A model generated the notes under the pieces. That model was given only the letters and a program-made list of their open reading frames with translations. It ran no database searches and was not told the origin of the DNA. Positions 1 through 9,253 of a stretch of DNA of 64,000 bases are shown here, piece by piece (position 1 is the first letter of the stretch; the number at the start of each line of letters is the position of its first letter). A program made the translations under genes and the position numbers. The DNA is from Jejuia sp. UBA6058 (GTDB taxonomy: Bacteria > Bacteroidota > Bacteroidia > Flavobacteriales > Flavobacteriaceae), in NCBI GenBank assembly GCA_002428965.1, contig DIYI01000009.1, forward strand, positions 364,490-428,489, written 5' to 3'.

Positions 1-68
1 CCGTAGGGGAATCGAACCCCTCTTACCAGGATGAAAACCTGGCGTCCTAGCCGATAGACGAACGGGCC
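1..68 (-). tRNA. tRNA-Glu (UUC), 3' end cut by the window edge
   Basis: Read on the minus strand the sequence begins GGCCCGTTCGTC at position 68 and folds as a tRNA: an anticodon stem CCAGG/CCTGG around the seven-base loop TTTTCAT gives anticodon TTC (Glu), and the T arm carries GGTTCGATTCC. The acceptor 3' strand reads ACGG at position 1, so the last three paired bases, the discriminator and the CCA position lie outside the window. The start at 68 is set by pairing of GGCCCGT with the ACGG that is visible. Confidence 0.95.
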
Positions 69-180
69 ATTTTTGGTTATTTTATTTAAATGAACCTACA
101 ATGTTTCCATTGCGGATGCAAAAATACAACTATTTTTAAATGTTGCAACAGTAGATTAATTTTTTTTAAAAAAATTTTAT

Positions 181-1659
181 CTAATACGCTTTTGCAAATA
201 AAACACGTTTACCTGAAGGCTTTCCAGAATACACACAAACGCCCTCCTCTTCCTTTCCTTCTAGCGGAATACATCTAATAGTTGCCTTTGTTAGCTCTTT
301 AATTTTATCTTCTGTTGTTCCTGTACCATCCCAATGCGCAGAAATAAAACCACCCTTTTTCTCAAGGACTTCTTTAAATTCATCAAAAGAATCTACTTGG
401 GTGATATGCTCATTTCTATATTCAAGAGCCTTATTAAACAAATTATCTTGAATCTCTTCAAGTAAATCCTCAATTACCACTGTAATTCTATCCAATATAA
501 CGGTTTCCTTGTTTAGAGTATCTCTTCTTGCTAGCTCAACAGTTCCGTCCTCCAAATCTTTTGGTCCGATAGCTATTCGCAAAGGTACACCTTGCAATTC
601 ATGTTGTGCAAATTTTGCTCCAGGCCTTAAAGTATCTCGTTTATCAAACTTCACACTTACTCCTCTCTCTCGCAAATCGCTCATAACATCCTCCGCAACT
701 TTTGCAATGGCATCAAATTGTTCTTCATTTCTATAAATAGGAACAATAACAACTTGATACGGTGCTAAATTTGGTGGCAAAACCAATCCATTATCATCAC
801 TGTGTGTCATAATAAGCGCTCCCATAAGTCTTGTAGAAACACCCCAGGAAGTTGCCCATACATAATCTTGCTTCCCTTCTTTATTTGCATATTTTACGTC
901 AAAGGCTTTTGCAAAATTCTGTCCTAAAAAATGAGAAGTTCCTGCCTGTAATGCCTTTCCATCTTGCATTAAAGCCTCAATGCAATAGGTGTCTTCTGCA
1001 CCAGCAAAACGCTCGCTTTCAGATTTAATACCCTGTATTACTGGTATAGCCATAAAATTTTCGACAAATTTTGCATATACACTGTTCATCAACTTTGTTT
1101 CCTCAATAGCTTCTTCTTTTGTTGCATGAGCTGTATGACCCTCTTGCCACAAAAATTCAGCTGTTCTTAAAAACAACCGTGTACGCATTTCCCATCTTAC
1201 TACATTTGCCCATTGATTAATTAATAATGGTAAATCTCTGTACGATTGAATCCAATTTCTATAAGTATTCCAAATAATAGCCTCACTCGTTGGTCTTACC
1301 ACCAATTCTTCTTCCAATTTAGCCTCAGGGTCTACACGTAATTTACCTTCCTTATCAGGATCAGTTTGTAATCTATAATGTGTTACAACTGCGCATTCTT
1401 TGGCGAAACCTTCGGCATTTTTCTCCTCGGCCTCAAACAAGCTCTTAGGTACGAATAATGGAAAATAAGCGTTCTGATGCCCTGTTTCTTTAAACATTCT
1501 ATCCAGTTTAGCTTGCATTTTTTCCCAAATAGCATAACCATAAGGTTTAATCACCATGCACCCTCTAACCGCTGAATTCTCAGCTAGGTCTGCCTTAACT
1601 ACCAGTTCGTTATACCATTTTGAATAATCTTCTTCCCTACTCGTAAGTTTTTTGCCCAT
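181..1659 (-). CDS. proS: Prolyl-tRNA synthetase
   Basis: Charges tRNA-Pro with proline in the cytoplasm. The 492-residue product is the compact archaeal/eukaryotic-like ProRS form without the bacterial editing insert. The class II signature VRPTSEAIIW, the TSWGVSTR region and the C-terminal FAKAY ending typical of this type are all visible. An in-frame start six codons upstream (1677) exists, but MGKKLTSREEDYSKWY matches the usual family N-terminus, so the start was set at 1659. A perfect -7 box (1713-1720, minus) lies about 50 bases upstream. It is divergent from the lipoprotein gene at 1759. Confidence 0.97.
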   Translation of the reverse strand: MGKKLTSREEDYSKWYNELVVKADLAENSAVRGCMVIKPYGYAIWEKMQAKLDRMFKETGHQNAYFPLFVPKSLFEAEEKNAEGFAKECAVVTHYRLQTDPDKEGKLRVDPEAKLEEELVVRPTSEAIIWNTYRNWIQSYRDLPLLINQWANVVRWEMRTRLFLRTAEFLWQEGHTAHATKEEAIEETKLMNSVYAKFVENFMAIPVIQGIKSESERFAGAEDTYCIEALMQDGKALQAGTSHFLGQNFAKAFDVKYANKEGKQDYVWATSWGVSTRLMGALIMTHSDDNGLVLPPNLAPYQVVIVPIYRNEEQFDAIAKVAEDVMSDLRERGVSVKFDKRDTLRPGAKFAQHELQGVPLRIAIGPKDLEDGTVELARRDTLNKETVILDRITVVIEDLLEEIQDNLFNKALEYRNEHITQVDSFDEFKEVLEKKGGFISAHWDGTGTTEDKIKELTKATIRCIPLEGKEEEGVCVYSGKPSGKRVLFAKAY

Positions 1660-1712
1660 ATCGCTTCTTTGGCACAAATATTGTGACTATGTTAAATAAA
1701 AAAATAGTAGCG

Positions 1713-1720
1713 CAAAACTA
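1713..1720 (-). promoter_or_regulatory. Bacteroidetes -7 box for proS
   Basis: The minus strand reads TAGTTTTG, an exact match to TAnnTTTG, with a TTG at 1741-1743 twenty bases upstream as a possible -33 element. The predicted transcript would start near 1706 and give a leader of about 45 bases. Assignment is by motif and position only. Confidence 0.55.
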
Positions 1721-1722
1721 AC

Positions 1723-1730
1723 TATTTTTG
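1723..1730 (+). promoter_or_regulatory. Bacteroidetes -7 box for the lipoprotein gene at 1759
   Basis: TATTTTTG matches TAnnTTTG exactly and lies 28 bases before the ATG. It almost abuts the minus-strand box at 1713-1720, so the two divergent promoters would compete for the same stretch of DNA. No clear TTG -33 element is seen upstream. Confidence 0.5.
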
Positions 1731-1758
1731 TTATGTTCAACAATAAAATTCTAGAGAT

Positions 1759-3078
1759 ATGCAAATTTATAACTATGTAAAATCCAGTATGCAATTCGCT
1801 ACAATCCTTGGATTGTTCTTCGGATTAGCATCATGTGGTTCTTACCAATATGTAGGTGTTGATAATGATGGTATTTATGGCGGAACCAATGAAAATTCGC
1901 AAAATCAAGAAGAAGTTGTTGACGCTACTAAAAATGCTGAGGATAATGGGTATTATCAGAATTATTTCAGAAATAAAGCGCAAGAGTATGAAATTGCTAC
2001 AGATAATGGTTCGATATTTACAGATATAGACAGTTATAGCAGTGAAACCGATATTGCCGTAAATGACAGTATTTATAACGATTACCAAGGTTTTAATAAC
2101 GATTATCAAGGCTATGGTGGTTGGGGACAAACAAATGATAATGTAACAATAAACTTTATAGACAACGGTTGGAACAATTGGGGTTGGGGATGGGATCCTT
2201 GGTTTAATGCTGGATGGGGACCTGGCTTCGGTTGGGGATGGAACAACTGGGGCTGGAATAGATGGAACCGTTGGGGCTGGGGATGGAACGATCCTTGGTT
2301 TAACGCTGGCTGGGGCTGGGGAGGCGGCTTCGGTTGGGGCTGGAATAACTGGGGTTGGAATCGCTGGGGCGGTGGCTTTGGATGGGGTTGGAATGATCCT
2401 TGGTTGAATAGAGGTTTTTATGGAGTTAATAGATTTGGAAACAGGTTAGCTTTTAACAATTCTCGAAGAGGTTCAAGTTCATTATATGGAAGAAATAGCA
2501 CTGCTAATACTTTAAATAGAAGTAGCATCGCAAGTACACGACGCTCTTCAACCTCCTCAAGGTCAGACTCACAGAGATATAATAGTACATCTAGAAGATC
2601 AAGTGTTGCAAGCACCAATAGAGTAACAGCAAGAACAAATAATAATAACTCTAGCAGATATAGCTCGACGGTAAGAAGAAGTGCAAATGACGCTTCAGTA
2701 AATAGAAATTCCTCGACGGTAAGAAGATCTTCATCTCCAACTGTGGTGCGAAGATCTACTTCGCCAACAGCAATAAACAGAAACTCAACAGTTAGAAGAA
2801 GCAGTTCAAGACAACCCTCATATTCAACAAGTAGATCGTCATCGTCAAACAATAGATACTCTACTCCTGTAAGAAGCAATTCTTCTTCCTACTCAAGAGG
2901 TAGTTCAGGAAATAGCAATTCTAGCTACAGTCGCAGCTCTAGTAGGAGCAGTAGTAATAGCTCTTACTCGAGATCATCATCTTCTTCAAGAAGCTCTGGA
3001 TCTTATTCTAGGTCTTCAGGAAGCTCAAGAAGTTCTAGTGGCAGCAGAAGCAGTTCATCAGGCGGAAGAAGACGTTAA
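1759..3078 (+). CDS. Low-complexity lipoprotein, Trp/Gly-rich then Ser/Arg-rich
   Basis: Function unknown. The 439-residue product starts with a hydrophobic segment ending in a lipobox (LASC, Cys about residue 26), so it is predicted to be a lipoprotein. Residues about 30-130 are acidic and Asn/Asp/Tyr-rich. Residues about 135-225 consist of degenerate repeats of Trp-Gly-Trp, NNWGWNRW and NDPWFNAGW. From about 230 to the end the chain is dominated by Ser and Arg, ending SGGRRR. Met11 is an alternative start. Homologues in flavobacteria are sometimes labelled vitellogenin-like because of the Ser-rich tail; I give that label no functional weight. It follows its own promoter and ends before a terminator hairpin. 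Confidence 0.8.
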   Translation: MQIYNYVKSSMQFATILGLFFGLASCGSYQYVGVDNDGIYGGTNENSQNQEEVVDATKNAEDNGYYQNYFRNKAQEYEIATDNGSIFTDIDSYSSETDIAVNDSIYNDYQGFNNDYQGYGGWGQTNDNVTINFIDNGWNNWGWGWDPWFNAGWGPGFGWGWNNWGWNRWNRWGWGWNDPWFNAGWGWGGGFGWGWNNWGWNRWGGGFGWGWNDPWLNRGFYGVNRFGNRLAFNNSRRGSSSLYGRNSTANTLNRSSIASTRRSSTSSRSDSQRYNSTSRRSSVASTNRVTARTNNNNSSRYSSTVRRSANDASVNRNSSTVRRSSSPTVVRRSTSPTAINRNSTVRRSSSRQPSYSTSRSSSSNNRYSTPVRSNSSSYSRGSSGNSNSSYSRSSSRSSSNSSYSRSSSSSRSSGSYSRSSGSSRSSSGSRSSSSGGRRR

Positions 3079-3115
3079 TCATAAACTTACAGAACAATAA
3101 TAAAACCTTACAAAG

Positions 3116-3158
3116 TGCTTAAAAAATCATGATCTTTAGTTCGTGATTTTTTAAACAC
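3116..3158 (+). terminator. Stem-loop terminator after the low-complexity lipoprotein gene
   Basis: The arms TTAAAAAATCATGA and TCGTGATTTTTTAA pair over about 14 bases with one G-U pair around an eight-base loop, and the outer GTG/CAC extends the stem past one mismatch. The run of T in the right arm fits a rho-independent terminator. Confidence 0.6.
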
Positions 3159-3197
3159 CTAGGGTTAGTCTTACTCACAAAATCAAAAAACATACAT

Positions 3198-4727
3198 ATG
3201 AAAAAGGTTAAATTATTATGCATAGGATTACTTTCTATATCCACAATATATGCGCAAGACATAAGTGATGCTTTACGATATTCGCAAAGTAATATTCAAG
3301 GAAGCGCTCGCTTTAGAGCCTTAAGTGGCGCGTTTGGTGCTCTTGGTGGCGATATGAGTGCAGTTAATTTAAACCCAGCTAGTTCAGCCGTATTTAGCCA
3401 GAGTCACGCCTCTTTTTCTGTAGGTAATACAGAGATGAATAACAATACTAATTATTTTGGTGGTTTAGGAAGTATAAATGATTCCAATTTCGATTTAACC
3501 CAAGGAGGTGCTTCTTTTGTATTCAAAAACACAAACAACAACTCTCCATGGAGAAAATTCAGTATTGGTGTGGCGTACGATAGAACGAACAACCATGATG
3601 ATAGTTGGTTTGCCGTTGGCACCAATACAAATAGTAATAATTTTAACAATACCATTGGTAGCTATTTCTTTGATTATGCCAATGGGCTAAGACTAGATGA
3701 AATATCTGCCTTCCCAAATGAGAGCCTAGAACAAGCTTATTTTAACATTGGCACAGATCTTGGCTTTGCAAACCAACAAGGATTTTTAGGTTTTGAGTCA
3801 TTTATATTAGATCCGGAAGTGGATGCAGATGACAATACCAGCTATTTGTTAAATGTAGCTGAAGGAAACTTTAATCACGATTACACATATTTATCAACTG
3901 GATATAATGGGAAAATCGGCGTAAATATAGCAGCACAATACGGCGATGATCTATATATTGGTGCCAATTTCAATTCACATTTTATAGATTATGACAGATC
4001 AACGTTATTATTTGAAAGTAATAATAATGTCGGCTCTTTAATTACTGATGTTGAATTTGAAAACAACCTTTCAACCCGTGGCACTGGTTTCTCATTTCAA
4101 TTAGGAGCTATTTTAAAACTATCGGAAGAATTCAGAATTGGAGCAACATACGACTCTCCAACTTGGTACACCATAGAAGAAGAGACCTCACAGTTTCTAG
4201 GCACAATTAGAGAGGAAAATGACGTGCCTTTTGCACAGAATATAAACCCACAAGTTACAAACATTTATCCTTCTTACAGGCTTCAAACACCTGCAAGGTT
4301 AACAGGAAGTGCTGCTTATGTTTTTGCAAAAAAAGGTTTAATAAGTTTTGACTATTCTAGAAAAGACTATGGTGCTACTAAACTTAGACCTGATAATGAT
4401 TTTAGCGTATTAAATGCAGATATTAGTAATGTACTGACCGTAGCAGACACATACAGACTAGGGGGAGAATACAAGCATAAACAATTTAGTTTTAGAGGCG
4501 GCTACAGGTTCGAAGAAAGCCCGTATACAGATGGGGTAACTATTGGAGACTTAACCGGATTCTCTTTAGGTTTTGGGTACAATTTTGGAAACACTAGATT
4601 GGATATTACGTATGATCAATGGGAACGTACTGATGAAACACCACTTTATAATATTGGCTTGATTGATACAGCTACAATTGATAGACAAAACTCTAACATT
4701 ACATTAACACTTGGGTTTAATATATAA
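3198..4727 (+). CDS. OmpP1/FadL-family outer-membrane transport protein
   Basis: Predicted outer-membrane beta-barrel for uptake of hydrophobic molecules; homologues are often annotated as hemin receptor or long-chain fatty acid transporter. A signal peptide ends at IYAQ (about residue 20). The N-terminal stretch RALSGAFGALGGDMSAVNLNP is the hallmark of the FadL/OmpP1 family in Bacteroidota, giving the plug with an NPA-like motif (NPASSAVF). The rest alternates short hydrophobic strands and ends TLTLGFNI, a barrel-type last strand. The 509-residue length is normal. The substrate cannot be read from sequence. Confidence 0.88.
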   Translation: MKKVKLLCIGLLSISTIYAQDISDALRYSQSNIQGSARFRALSGAFGALGGDMSAVNLNPASSAVFSQSHASFSVGNTEMNNNTNYFGGLGSINDSNFDLTQGGASFVFKNTNNNSPWRKFSIGVAYDRTNNHDDSWFAVGTNTNSNNFNNTIGSYFFDYANGLRLDEISAFPNESLEQAYFNIGTDLGFANQQGFLGFESFILDPEVDADDNTSYLLNVAEGNFNHDYTYLSTGYNGKIGVNIAAQYGDDLYIGANFNSHFIDYDRSTLLFESNNNVGSLITDVEFENNLSTRGTGFSFQLGAILKLSEEFRIGATYDSPTWYTIEEETSQFLGTIREENDVPFAQNINPQVTNIYPSYRLQTPARLTGSAAYVFAKKGLISFDYSRKDYGATKLRPDNDFSVLNADISNVLTVADTYRLGGEYKHKQFSFRGGYRFEESPYTDGVTIGDLTGFSLGFGYNFGNTRLDITYDQWERTDETPLYNIGLIDTATIDRQNSNITLTLGFNI

Positions 4728-4746
4728 GAAAGCTCACATTTAATTG

Positions 4747-4784
4747 AAAAGCTTGGAGTTTGATATGAATTCCAAGCTTTTTTT
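4747..4784 (+). terminator. Rho-independent terminator after the FadL-like gene
   Basis: AAAAGCTTGGA and TCCAAGCTTTT form a perfect 11-base stem, extendable by three pairs, followed by a run of T. It lies about 20 bases after the stop codon at 4727. Confidence 0.85.
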
Positions 4785-4858
4785 GTAATTAACAAAACTT
4801 TAAGCAGACTAACATTTCATATTAATAATGCAGGTAAGCATTTAACGCCTTAAATTCT

Positions 4859-4866
4859 TATCTTTG
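4859..4866 (+). promoter_or_regulatory. Bacteroidetes -7 box for folE
   Basis: TATCTTTG is an exact TAnnTTTG match 25 bases before the folE ATG at 4891. An alternative TTG start at 4864 would lie inside this box, which argues for the ATG. Confidence 0.6.
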
Positions 4867-4890
4867 CAAACTAATTTTTCATTTAATATT

Positions 4891-5565
4891 ATGGAATTTA
4901 ACAATTTAGAAGATTTTGACGCTATAGGAGATAATCATATTGGCACTTCAGACGATACGCCACTAAGGGGTGATGCTTTTAAATTAAATGATGAAGAGAA
5001 AATTGAAATTATACAGGATGATGTGCGTCACATCATGGAAACCTTAGGATTAGATTTAACCGATGATAGCTTAAGAGGTACGCCTAAGCGTGTAGCTAAA
5101 ATGTTTATAAATGAGATTTTTTCAGGCTTAAACCCTAAAAATAAACCAAATGCATCAACATTTGATAATAAATATAAATATGGCGAAATGCTCGTTGAGA
5201 AAAACATAACAGTTTACTCAACTTGCGAACATCACTTATTACCAATTGTTGGTAGAGCTCATGTAGCTTATATTTCTAACGGTACAGTGGTCGGATTATC
5301 CAAAATGAACCGAATTGTAGACTATTATGCAAAACGACCTCAAGTTCAAGAGCGTTTAACGATTCAAATTGTAAAAGAACTTCAAGAAGTTTTAGGCACT
5401 AAAGATGTAGCTTGTATAATTGATGCTAAACATTTATGTGTTAACTCAAGAGGAATTAGAGATATTGAGAGCAGTACAGTAACTTCTGAATTTGGCGGAA
5501 AATTCAAAGATATGGCTACACGTCGCGAATTTTTGGATTATATAAAGCTCGATACTCAATTTTAA
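4891..5565 (+). CDS. folE: GTP cyclohydrolase I
   Basis: Converts GTP to 7,8-dihydroneopterin triphosphate, the first step of tetrahydrofolate/pterin synthesis. The zinc-binding site is visible as STCEHHLLP and HLCVNSRG, and GLSKMNRIVDYYAKRPQVQERL is the family signature. The C-terminus carries the conserved SSTVTSEFGGKF. The product has 224 residues from the ATG at 4891; the TTG nine codons earlier overlaps the promoter box. It is followed 36 bases later by cysS on the same strand, so cotranscription is likely. Confidence 0.96.
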   Translation: MEFNNLEDFDAIGDNHIGTSDDTPLRGDAFKLNDEEKIEIIQDDVRHIMETLGLDLTDDSLRGTPKRVAKMFINEIFSGLNPKNKPNASTFDNKYKYGEMLVEKNITVYSTCEHHLLPIVGRAHVAYISNGTVVGLSKMNRIVDYYAKRPQVQERLTIQIVKELQEVLGTKDVACIIDAKHLCVNSRGIRDIESSTVTSEFGGKFKDMATRREFLDYIKLDTQF

Positions 5566-5601
5566 AACAAAATCTGTTTACAACTCATACGTCAACCCAA
5601 A

Positions 5602-7083
5602 ATGCCGCTATACCAATCCAACCAGATAAAAATATACAACTCTCTAACTGGCAAAAAAGAAGTATTTCAACCAATTAACGAAGGTTATGTTGGTATGTAC
5701 GTTTGCGGTCCTACAGTTTACAGCTATGTTCATTTAGGAAATGTAAGAACTTTTATGTCTTTTGACATGGTATTCCGTTACCTTAAACACTTAGGGTACA
5801 AAGTACGTTATGTTAGAAATATAACCGATGCCGGACACCTTGAAAATGACGAAGACGCAGGAGAAGATAAGGTGGCAAAAAAAGCTAGATTAGAACAAAT
5901 TGAACCTATGGAAGTCGTGCAAAAATACACTGTAGATTTCCATAATGTTTTGAATAACTTCAATTTTCTTCCTCCAAGTATAGAACCCACTGCTACGGGA
6001 CATATTATAGAGCAAATTGAACTCATAAGTAAAATAATTGAAAATGGTTTTGCCTATGAAGTAAATGGCTCTGTATATTTTGATGTACATACATTTAATA
6101 AGACTAGTTCCTATGGCAAGTTAAGCAAAAGAGTACTTGAAGATTTAATACATAATACTCGTACTTTGGACGGACAAAGTGACAAAAAAAATCCGCAAGA
6201 TTTCGCACTGTGGAAAAAAGCAGAACCTCAGCATATTATGCGCTGGCCTTCACCTTGGGGCGATGGTTTTCCAGGTTGGCATCTAGAATGTACGGCAATG
6301 AGCACTAAATATTTGGGTGATAAGTTTGATATACACGGTGGTGGTATGGATTTAAAGTTTCCGCATCACGAATGTGAAATTGCTCAAAATGAGGCTGCAA
6401 AGGGTTGCTCTCCTGTAAACTATTGGATGCACGCAAATATGCTTGAATTGAATGGCGCCAGAATGTCTAAGTCTACAGGTAACACAGTAAATCCTCATGA
6501 GCTACTCTCAGGGGAAAATAATTTTTTCAGTAAAGCCTTTACCCCAGGAGTTGTTAGGTTCTTTAATGCACAATCATCATATCGCAGCGTATTAGATCTA
6601 ACTAATGATGGCCTTCTTGCAAGTGAAAAGGGTTTTTACAGATTGATGGATGGCATAAAAGTTTTGAAGTCCATAAATGCATCTGGTAACTCAAGCTTAA
6701 ATGTTTCTGAATGGAGACAAAAGTGTTATGATGCTATGAATGATGATTTTAATTCGCCAATTTTAATTTCACATTTATTTGAAGCGGTTAAATACATCAA
6801 TCAAATCAAAGAGGGGAAGGCTAGTATTTCTGCTGATGACTTAAAGACATTGAAAAATACAATGAATGCTTTTGTTTTTGAAGTCTTAGGTCTGGAAAAT
6901 GACGAAGAAACCAATTCCAGCAGTGACAAACTTGCTGGTGCAGTAGAAGTACTAATTAAATTAAGACAGGAAGCGAGAGCCAATAAAGATTTTGCTCTCT
7001 CGGATAAAATTCGTGATGAACTTGCTACAGTAGGTATCGTTCTCAAAGACGGTAAAGACGGAACAACGTTTTCTATAAATTAA
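5602..7083 (+). CDS. cysS: Cysteinyl-tRNA synthetase
   Basis: Charges tRNA-Cys. This is a class I synthetase with the HIGH-type motif in CGPTVYSYVHLGNVRT near residue 31 and the KMSKS-type motif RMSKSTGN near residue 290. Zinc ligands are the first Cys of CGPTV, the Cys in HLECTAMS and the HHECE region. The product is 493 residues, the normal length, and the start MPLYQSNQIKIYNSLTG is typical. It probably shares the folE transcript. Confidence 0.97.
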   Translation: MPLYQSNQIKIYNSLTGKKEVFQPINEGYVGMYVCGPTVYSYVHLGNVRTFMSFDMVFRYLKHLGYKVRYVRNITDAGHLENDEDAGEDKVAKKARLEQIEPMEVVQKYTVDFHNVLNNFNFLPPSIEPTATGHIIEQIELISKIIENGFAYEVNGSVYFDVHTFNKTSSYGKLSKRVLEDLIHNTRTLDGQSDKKNPQDFALWKKAEPQHIMRWPSPWGDGFPGWHLECTAMSTKYLGDKFDIHGGGMDLKFPHHECEIAQNEAAKGCSPVNYWMHANMLELNGARMSKSTGNTVNPHELLSGENNFFSKAFTPGVVRFFNAQSSYRSVLDLTNDGLLASEKGFYRLMDGIKVLKSINASGNSSLNVSEWRQKCYDAMNDDFNSPILISHLFEAVKYINQIKEGKASISADDLKTLKNTMNAFVFEVLGLENDEETNSSSDKLAGAVEVLIKLRQEARANKDFALSDKIRDELATVGIVLKDGKDGTTFSIN

Positions 7084-7172
7084 TATTTGTACTTACCTTT
7101 CCAACAAGAGTGGTAGCACATCTTAAAAAATATCGTGTTAATTAGATTCTTGCTCTGAGGCTAATATCAAAA

Positions 7173-7397
7173 ATGCTCAAAAAAATACTTATAGCGCCAT
7201 TTTTGTTTTTGATTAAGCTGTATCAAACATTCATATCGCCTATAACACCGGCAACATGCAGATATCAGCCAACTTGTTCCCACTATTCAAAAAAAGCTCT
7301 TAGAAAACATGGTCTATTTAAAGGCGGCTGGCTAGCCATTAAGCGTATTTTTAGCTGCCATCCATGGGGCGGTTCTGGTTATGATCCTGTACCATAA
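7173..7397 (+). CDS. yidD: Membrane protein insertion efficiency factor YidD
   Basis: Small membrane-associated protein thought to assist YidC in inserting proteins into the inner membrane. The 74-residue product shows the whole family pattern: an amphipathic/hydrophobic start, YQTFISPITPATCRYQPTCS with its conserved Cys pair, and RIFSCHPWGGSGYDPVP at the end. Unlike in Proteobacteria it is not beside rpmH-rnpA-yidC; here it follows cysS by 89 bases, as often in Bacteroidota. Confidence 0.95.
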   Translation: MLKKILIAPFLFLIKLYQTFISPITPATCRYQPTCSHYSKKALRKHGLFKGGWLAIKRIFSCHPWGGSGYDPVP

Positions 7398-7420
7398 TTT
7401 TTTTTCTTACCCCTTGAAAC

Positions 7421-7798
7421 TTAAGACGTACAGTTTGTGCACTTACCAGATAATAAAAGTGATGCAGATTCAATATTGTATTTAGCAACTTGGGGAACAG
7501 AAATATTAATAGGCAAACATTCTATCTTTCCACAATTGTTGCACTGAAAATGTGGATGAATTTGATGATTAGACGAATCTAAGCAATGACAAACAGCGTA
7601 CCATTTTACACCATCCTTTCCAATAAATGAATGCAGTGTACTCGCTTCCTGTAATCGCTCCAGAATACGATAAACAGTAGACTTATTCATTTGATTACTA
7701 AATAGCTCAATCAATTCTACTGCAGATATCGGGGTATTTCTAGCCTCAAAAACTTTAAGTATCGATTTTACTGATTTAGTCTGTCGTACCATTCCCAT
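7421..7798 (-). CDS. Fur-family (Zur-like) metal-dependent repressor
   Basis: Predicted DNA-binding metalloregulator. The 125-residue product has a winged-helix N-terminus (NKSTVYRILERLQE is the recognition-helix region) and a Fur-type dimerisation/metal domain with the pairs CNNCGKIEC and CTNC for structural zinc and HPHFQC. It is shorter than E. coli Fur, and its metal cannot be assigned, though Zur-like sensors often look this way. The -7 box at 7803-7810 lies only four bases before the ATG, so the transcript may be leaderless; Met3 (7792) is an alternative start. It is convergent with yidD. Confidence 0.9.
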   Translation of the reverse strand: MGMVRQTKSVKSILKVFEARNTPISAVELIELFSNQMNKSTVYRILERLQEASTLHSFIGKDGVKWYAVCHCLDSSNHQIHPHFQCNNCGKIECLPINISVPQVAKYNIESASLLLSGKCTNCTS

Positions 7799-7802
7799 TA
7801 GA

Positions 7803-7810
7803 CAAATTTA
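7803..7810 (-). promoter_or_regulatory. Bacteroidetes -7 box for the Fur-family gene
   Basis: The minus strand reads TAAATTTG, an exact TAnnTTTG match, four bases before the start codon at 7798. This would put the transcript start at or inside the first codons. Confidence 0.5.
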
Positions 7811-7960
7811 GTGCAACTTAATCGCAATAAAAAATAATTTGGAAGCCATAATTCAAGACCATATGTCAAGTTTTTTCCTTCACCCCAATTAAACCATTTT
7901 GACTTTTATTTATCATATAAAAAATAAATACTCCAAAAGGTATTATCTAACACTCAAATT

Positions 7961-9253
7961 ATGCCAAAATTTCCATCCAGCAATGTAGTCCTTCTTCTTC
8001 AGAAGACATTTTTTTTATTAATCTGCGTCCTTGGTTTTGGTCAAAACAACAATCAATCCAATATTCTATTTATTATAGGAGATGACATGGGAGTTGATAC
8101 TTTGAATAAATATAATATTGGAGATTTAAATGCAAATACGCCCAATTTGGACAGTCTTAGTGCTTCTGGAATAACATTTACCAACACTTGGGCAGCACCC
8201 GTATGTTCTGCTACAAGAGCCTCTTTAATTACTGGAAAATACGGTATTCACAATGGAGTACCTTCGGTACCTGGAAACTTGAGTTCTAGCCATAAGTCTA
8301 TATTCAAAGAGATTAAAGAACAAAGTAATAACACTTATGCAACTTGTGTTGTTGGAAAATGGCATTTAGGCAGAAGAAATAATTACGATCATCCTTTTGA
8401 ACATGGCGTGGACGAGTTTATGGGTATTTTAAATTCGGGAGTTAAAAATTATTACCAATGGGAAAAATATGAAAACGGCAAGGTTGAAACTTGCAATACT
8501 TACGCAACCGAATATTTTACAAACTACGCCATTGATTGGATTAAAAATCAAGAAAACCCCTGGTTTATGTGGCTAGCACATGTAGCACCTCATGCGCCAT
8601 TTCAAACACCACCGAAAGGCACCTACACCTTAACAAACACTGATACAAACCGTGATAAGTATATTGCCATGATAGAGTCTCTTGACTATGAAATTGGAAG
8701 ACTACTCAAAAGTATACCAAAACAAACACTCAAGAATACAATCGTTATTTTTCTTGGAGATAATGGCTCTCCTGGAAGAATGGTTTCAGGGTTTCCATCT
8801 AGACGAGGCAAACAAACTATTTTTCAAGGTGGTATTACTGTACCTTTGATTATTTCAGGTAAAGGCGTTACGCGAAAAGATGAAAACGAAGATGCGCTAA
8901 TAAACATTAGTGATTTTTATACCACATTTTCTCAAATTGTAAATCCTAAAGCGTTTTCTTCTGGCATTCACAATGACGGTGTAAGTTTCAAACATTTACT
9001 TTCCAGTTCTAAAAAGCATAACCGAATTCACAATTTTATGGTCTTGGGTGCAAACCGACGCATTAACAATACCATATATGCAATACGCAATAAAGAATAT
9101 AAATTACTAAACTTAGGAGATTCCCAAGAATTATACAATCTGAAAACAGATCCGTTTGAGTTAAACAATCTGCTAGATGAAACACTTAGTGATGTTCAAG
9201 AAACAGCCAAAACTGAGCTTCAAAACACCCTAAATGTTATTCTGAAAGAATAA
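7961..9253 (+). CDS. Secreted formylglycine-dependent sulfatase
   Basis: Predicted type I sulfatase that removes sulfate esters, likely from sulfated glycans, in the periplasm or outside the cell. A hydrophobic signal segment ends near GFGQ (residue 28). NILFIIGDDMG carries the Asp41-Asp42 metal ligands, and Cys82 in CSATR is the C-x-A-x-R site that a formylglycine-generating enzyme would oxidise. GKWHLG and FLGDNGSP complete the alkaline-phosphatase-fold active site. The product is 430 residues, complete. No SusC/SusD pair or glycoside hydrolase lies beside it, so the substrate is open. It is convergent with the sugar transporter gene. Confidence 0.92.
   Translation: MPKFPSSNVVLLLQKTFFLLICVLGFGQNNNQSNILFIIGDDMGVDTLNKYNIGDLNANTPNLDSLSASGITFTNTWAAPVCSATRASLITGKYGIHNGVPSVPGNLSSSHKSIFKEIKEQSNNTYATCVVGKWHLGRRNNYDHPFEHGVDEFMGILNSGVKNYYQWEKYENGKVETCNTYATEYFTNYAIDWIKNQENPWFMWLAHVAPHAPFQTPPKGTYTLTNTDTNRDKYIAMIESLDYEIGRLLKSIPKQTLKNTIVIFLGDNGSPGRMVSGFPSRRGKQTIFQGGITVPLIISGKGVTRKDENEDALINISDFYTTFSQIVNPKAFSSGIHNDGVSFKHLLSSSKKHNRIHNFMVLGANRRINNTIYAIRNKEYKLLNLGDSQELYNLKTDPFELNNLLDETLSDVQETAKTELQNTLNVILKE

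Noticed and set aside
2160..2410. Short repeated units resembling a CRISPR or tandem array
   Set aside because: They are Trp/Gly codon repeats inside an intact reading frame, irregular in spacing, with no spacers or cas genes.
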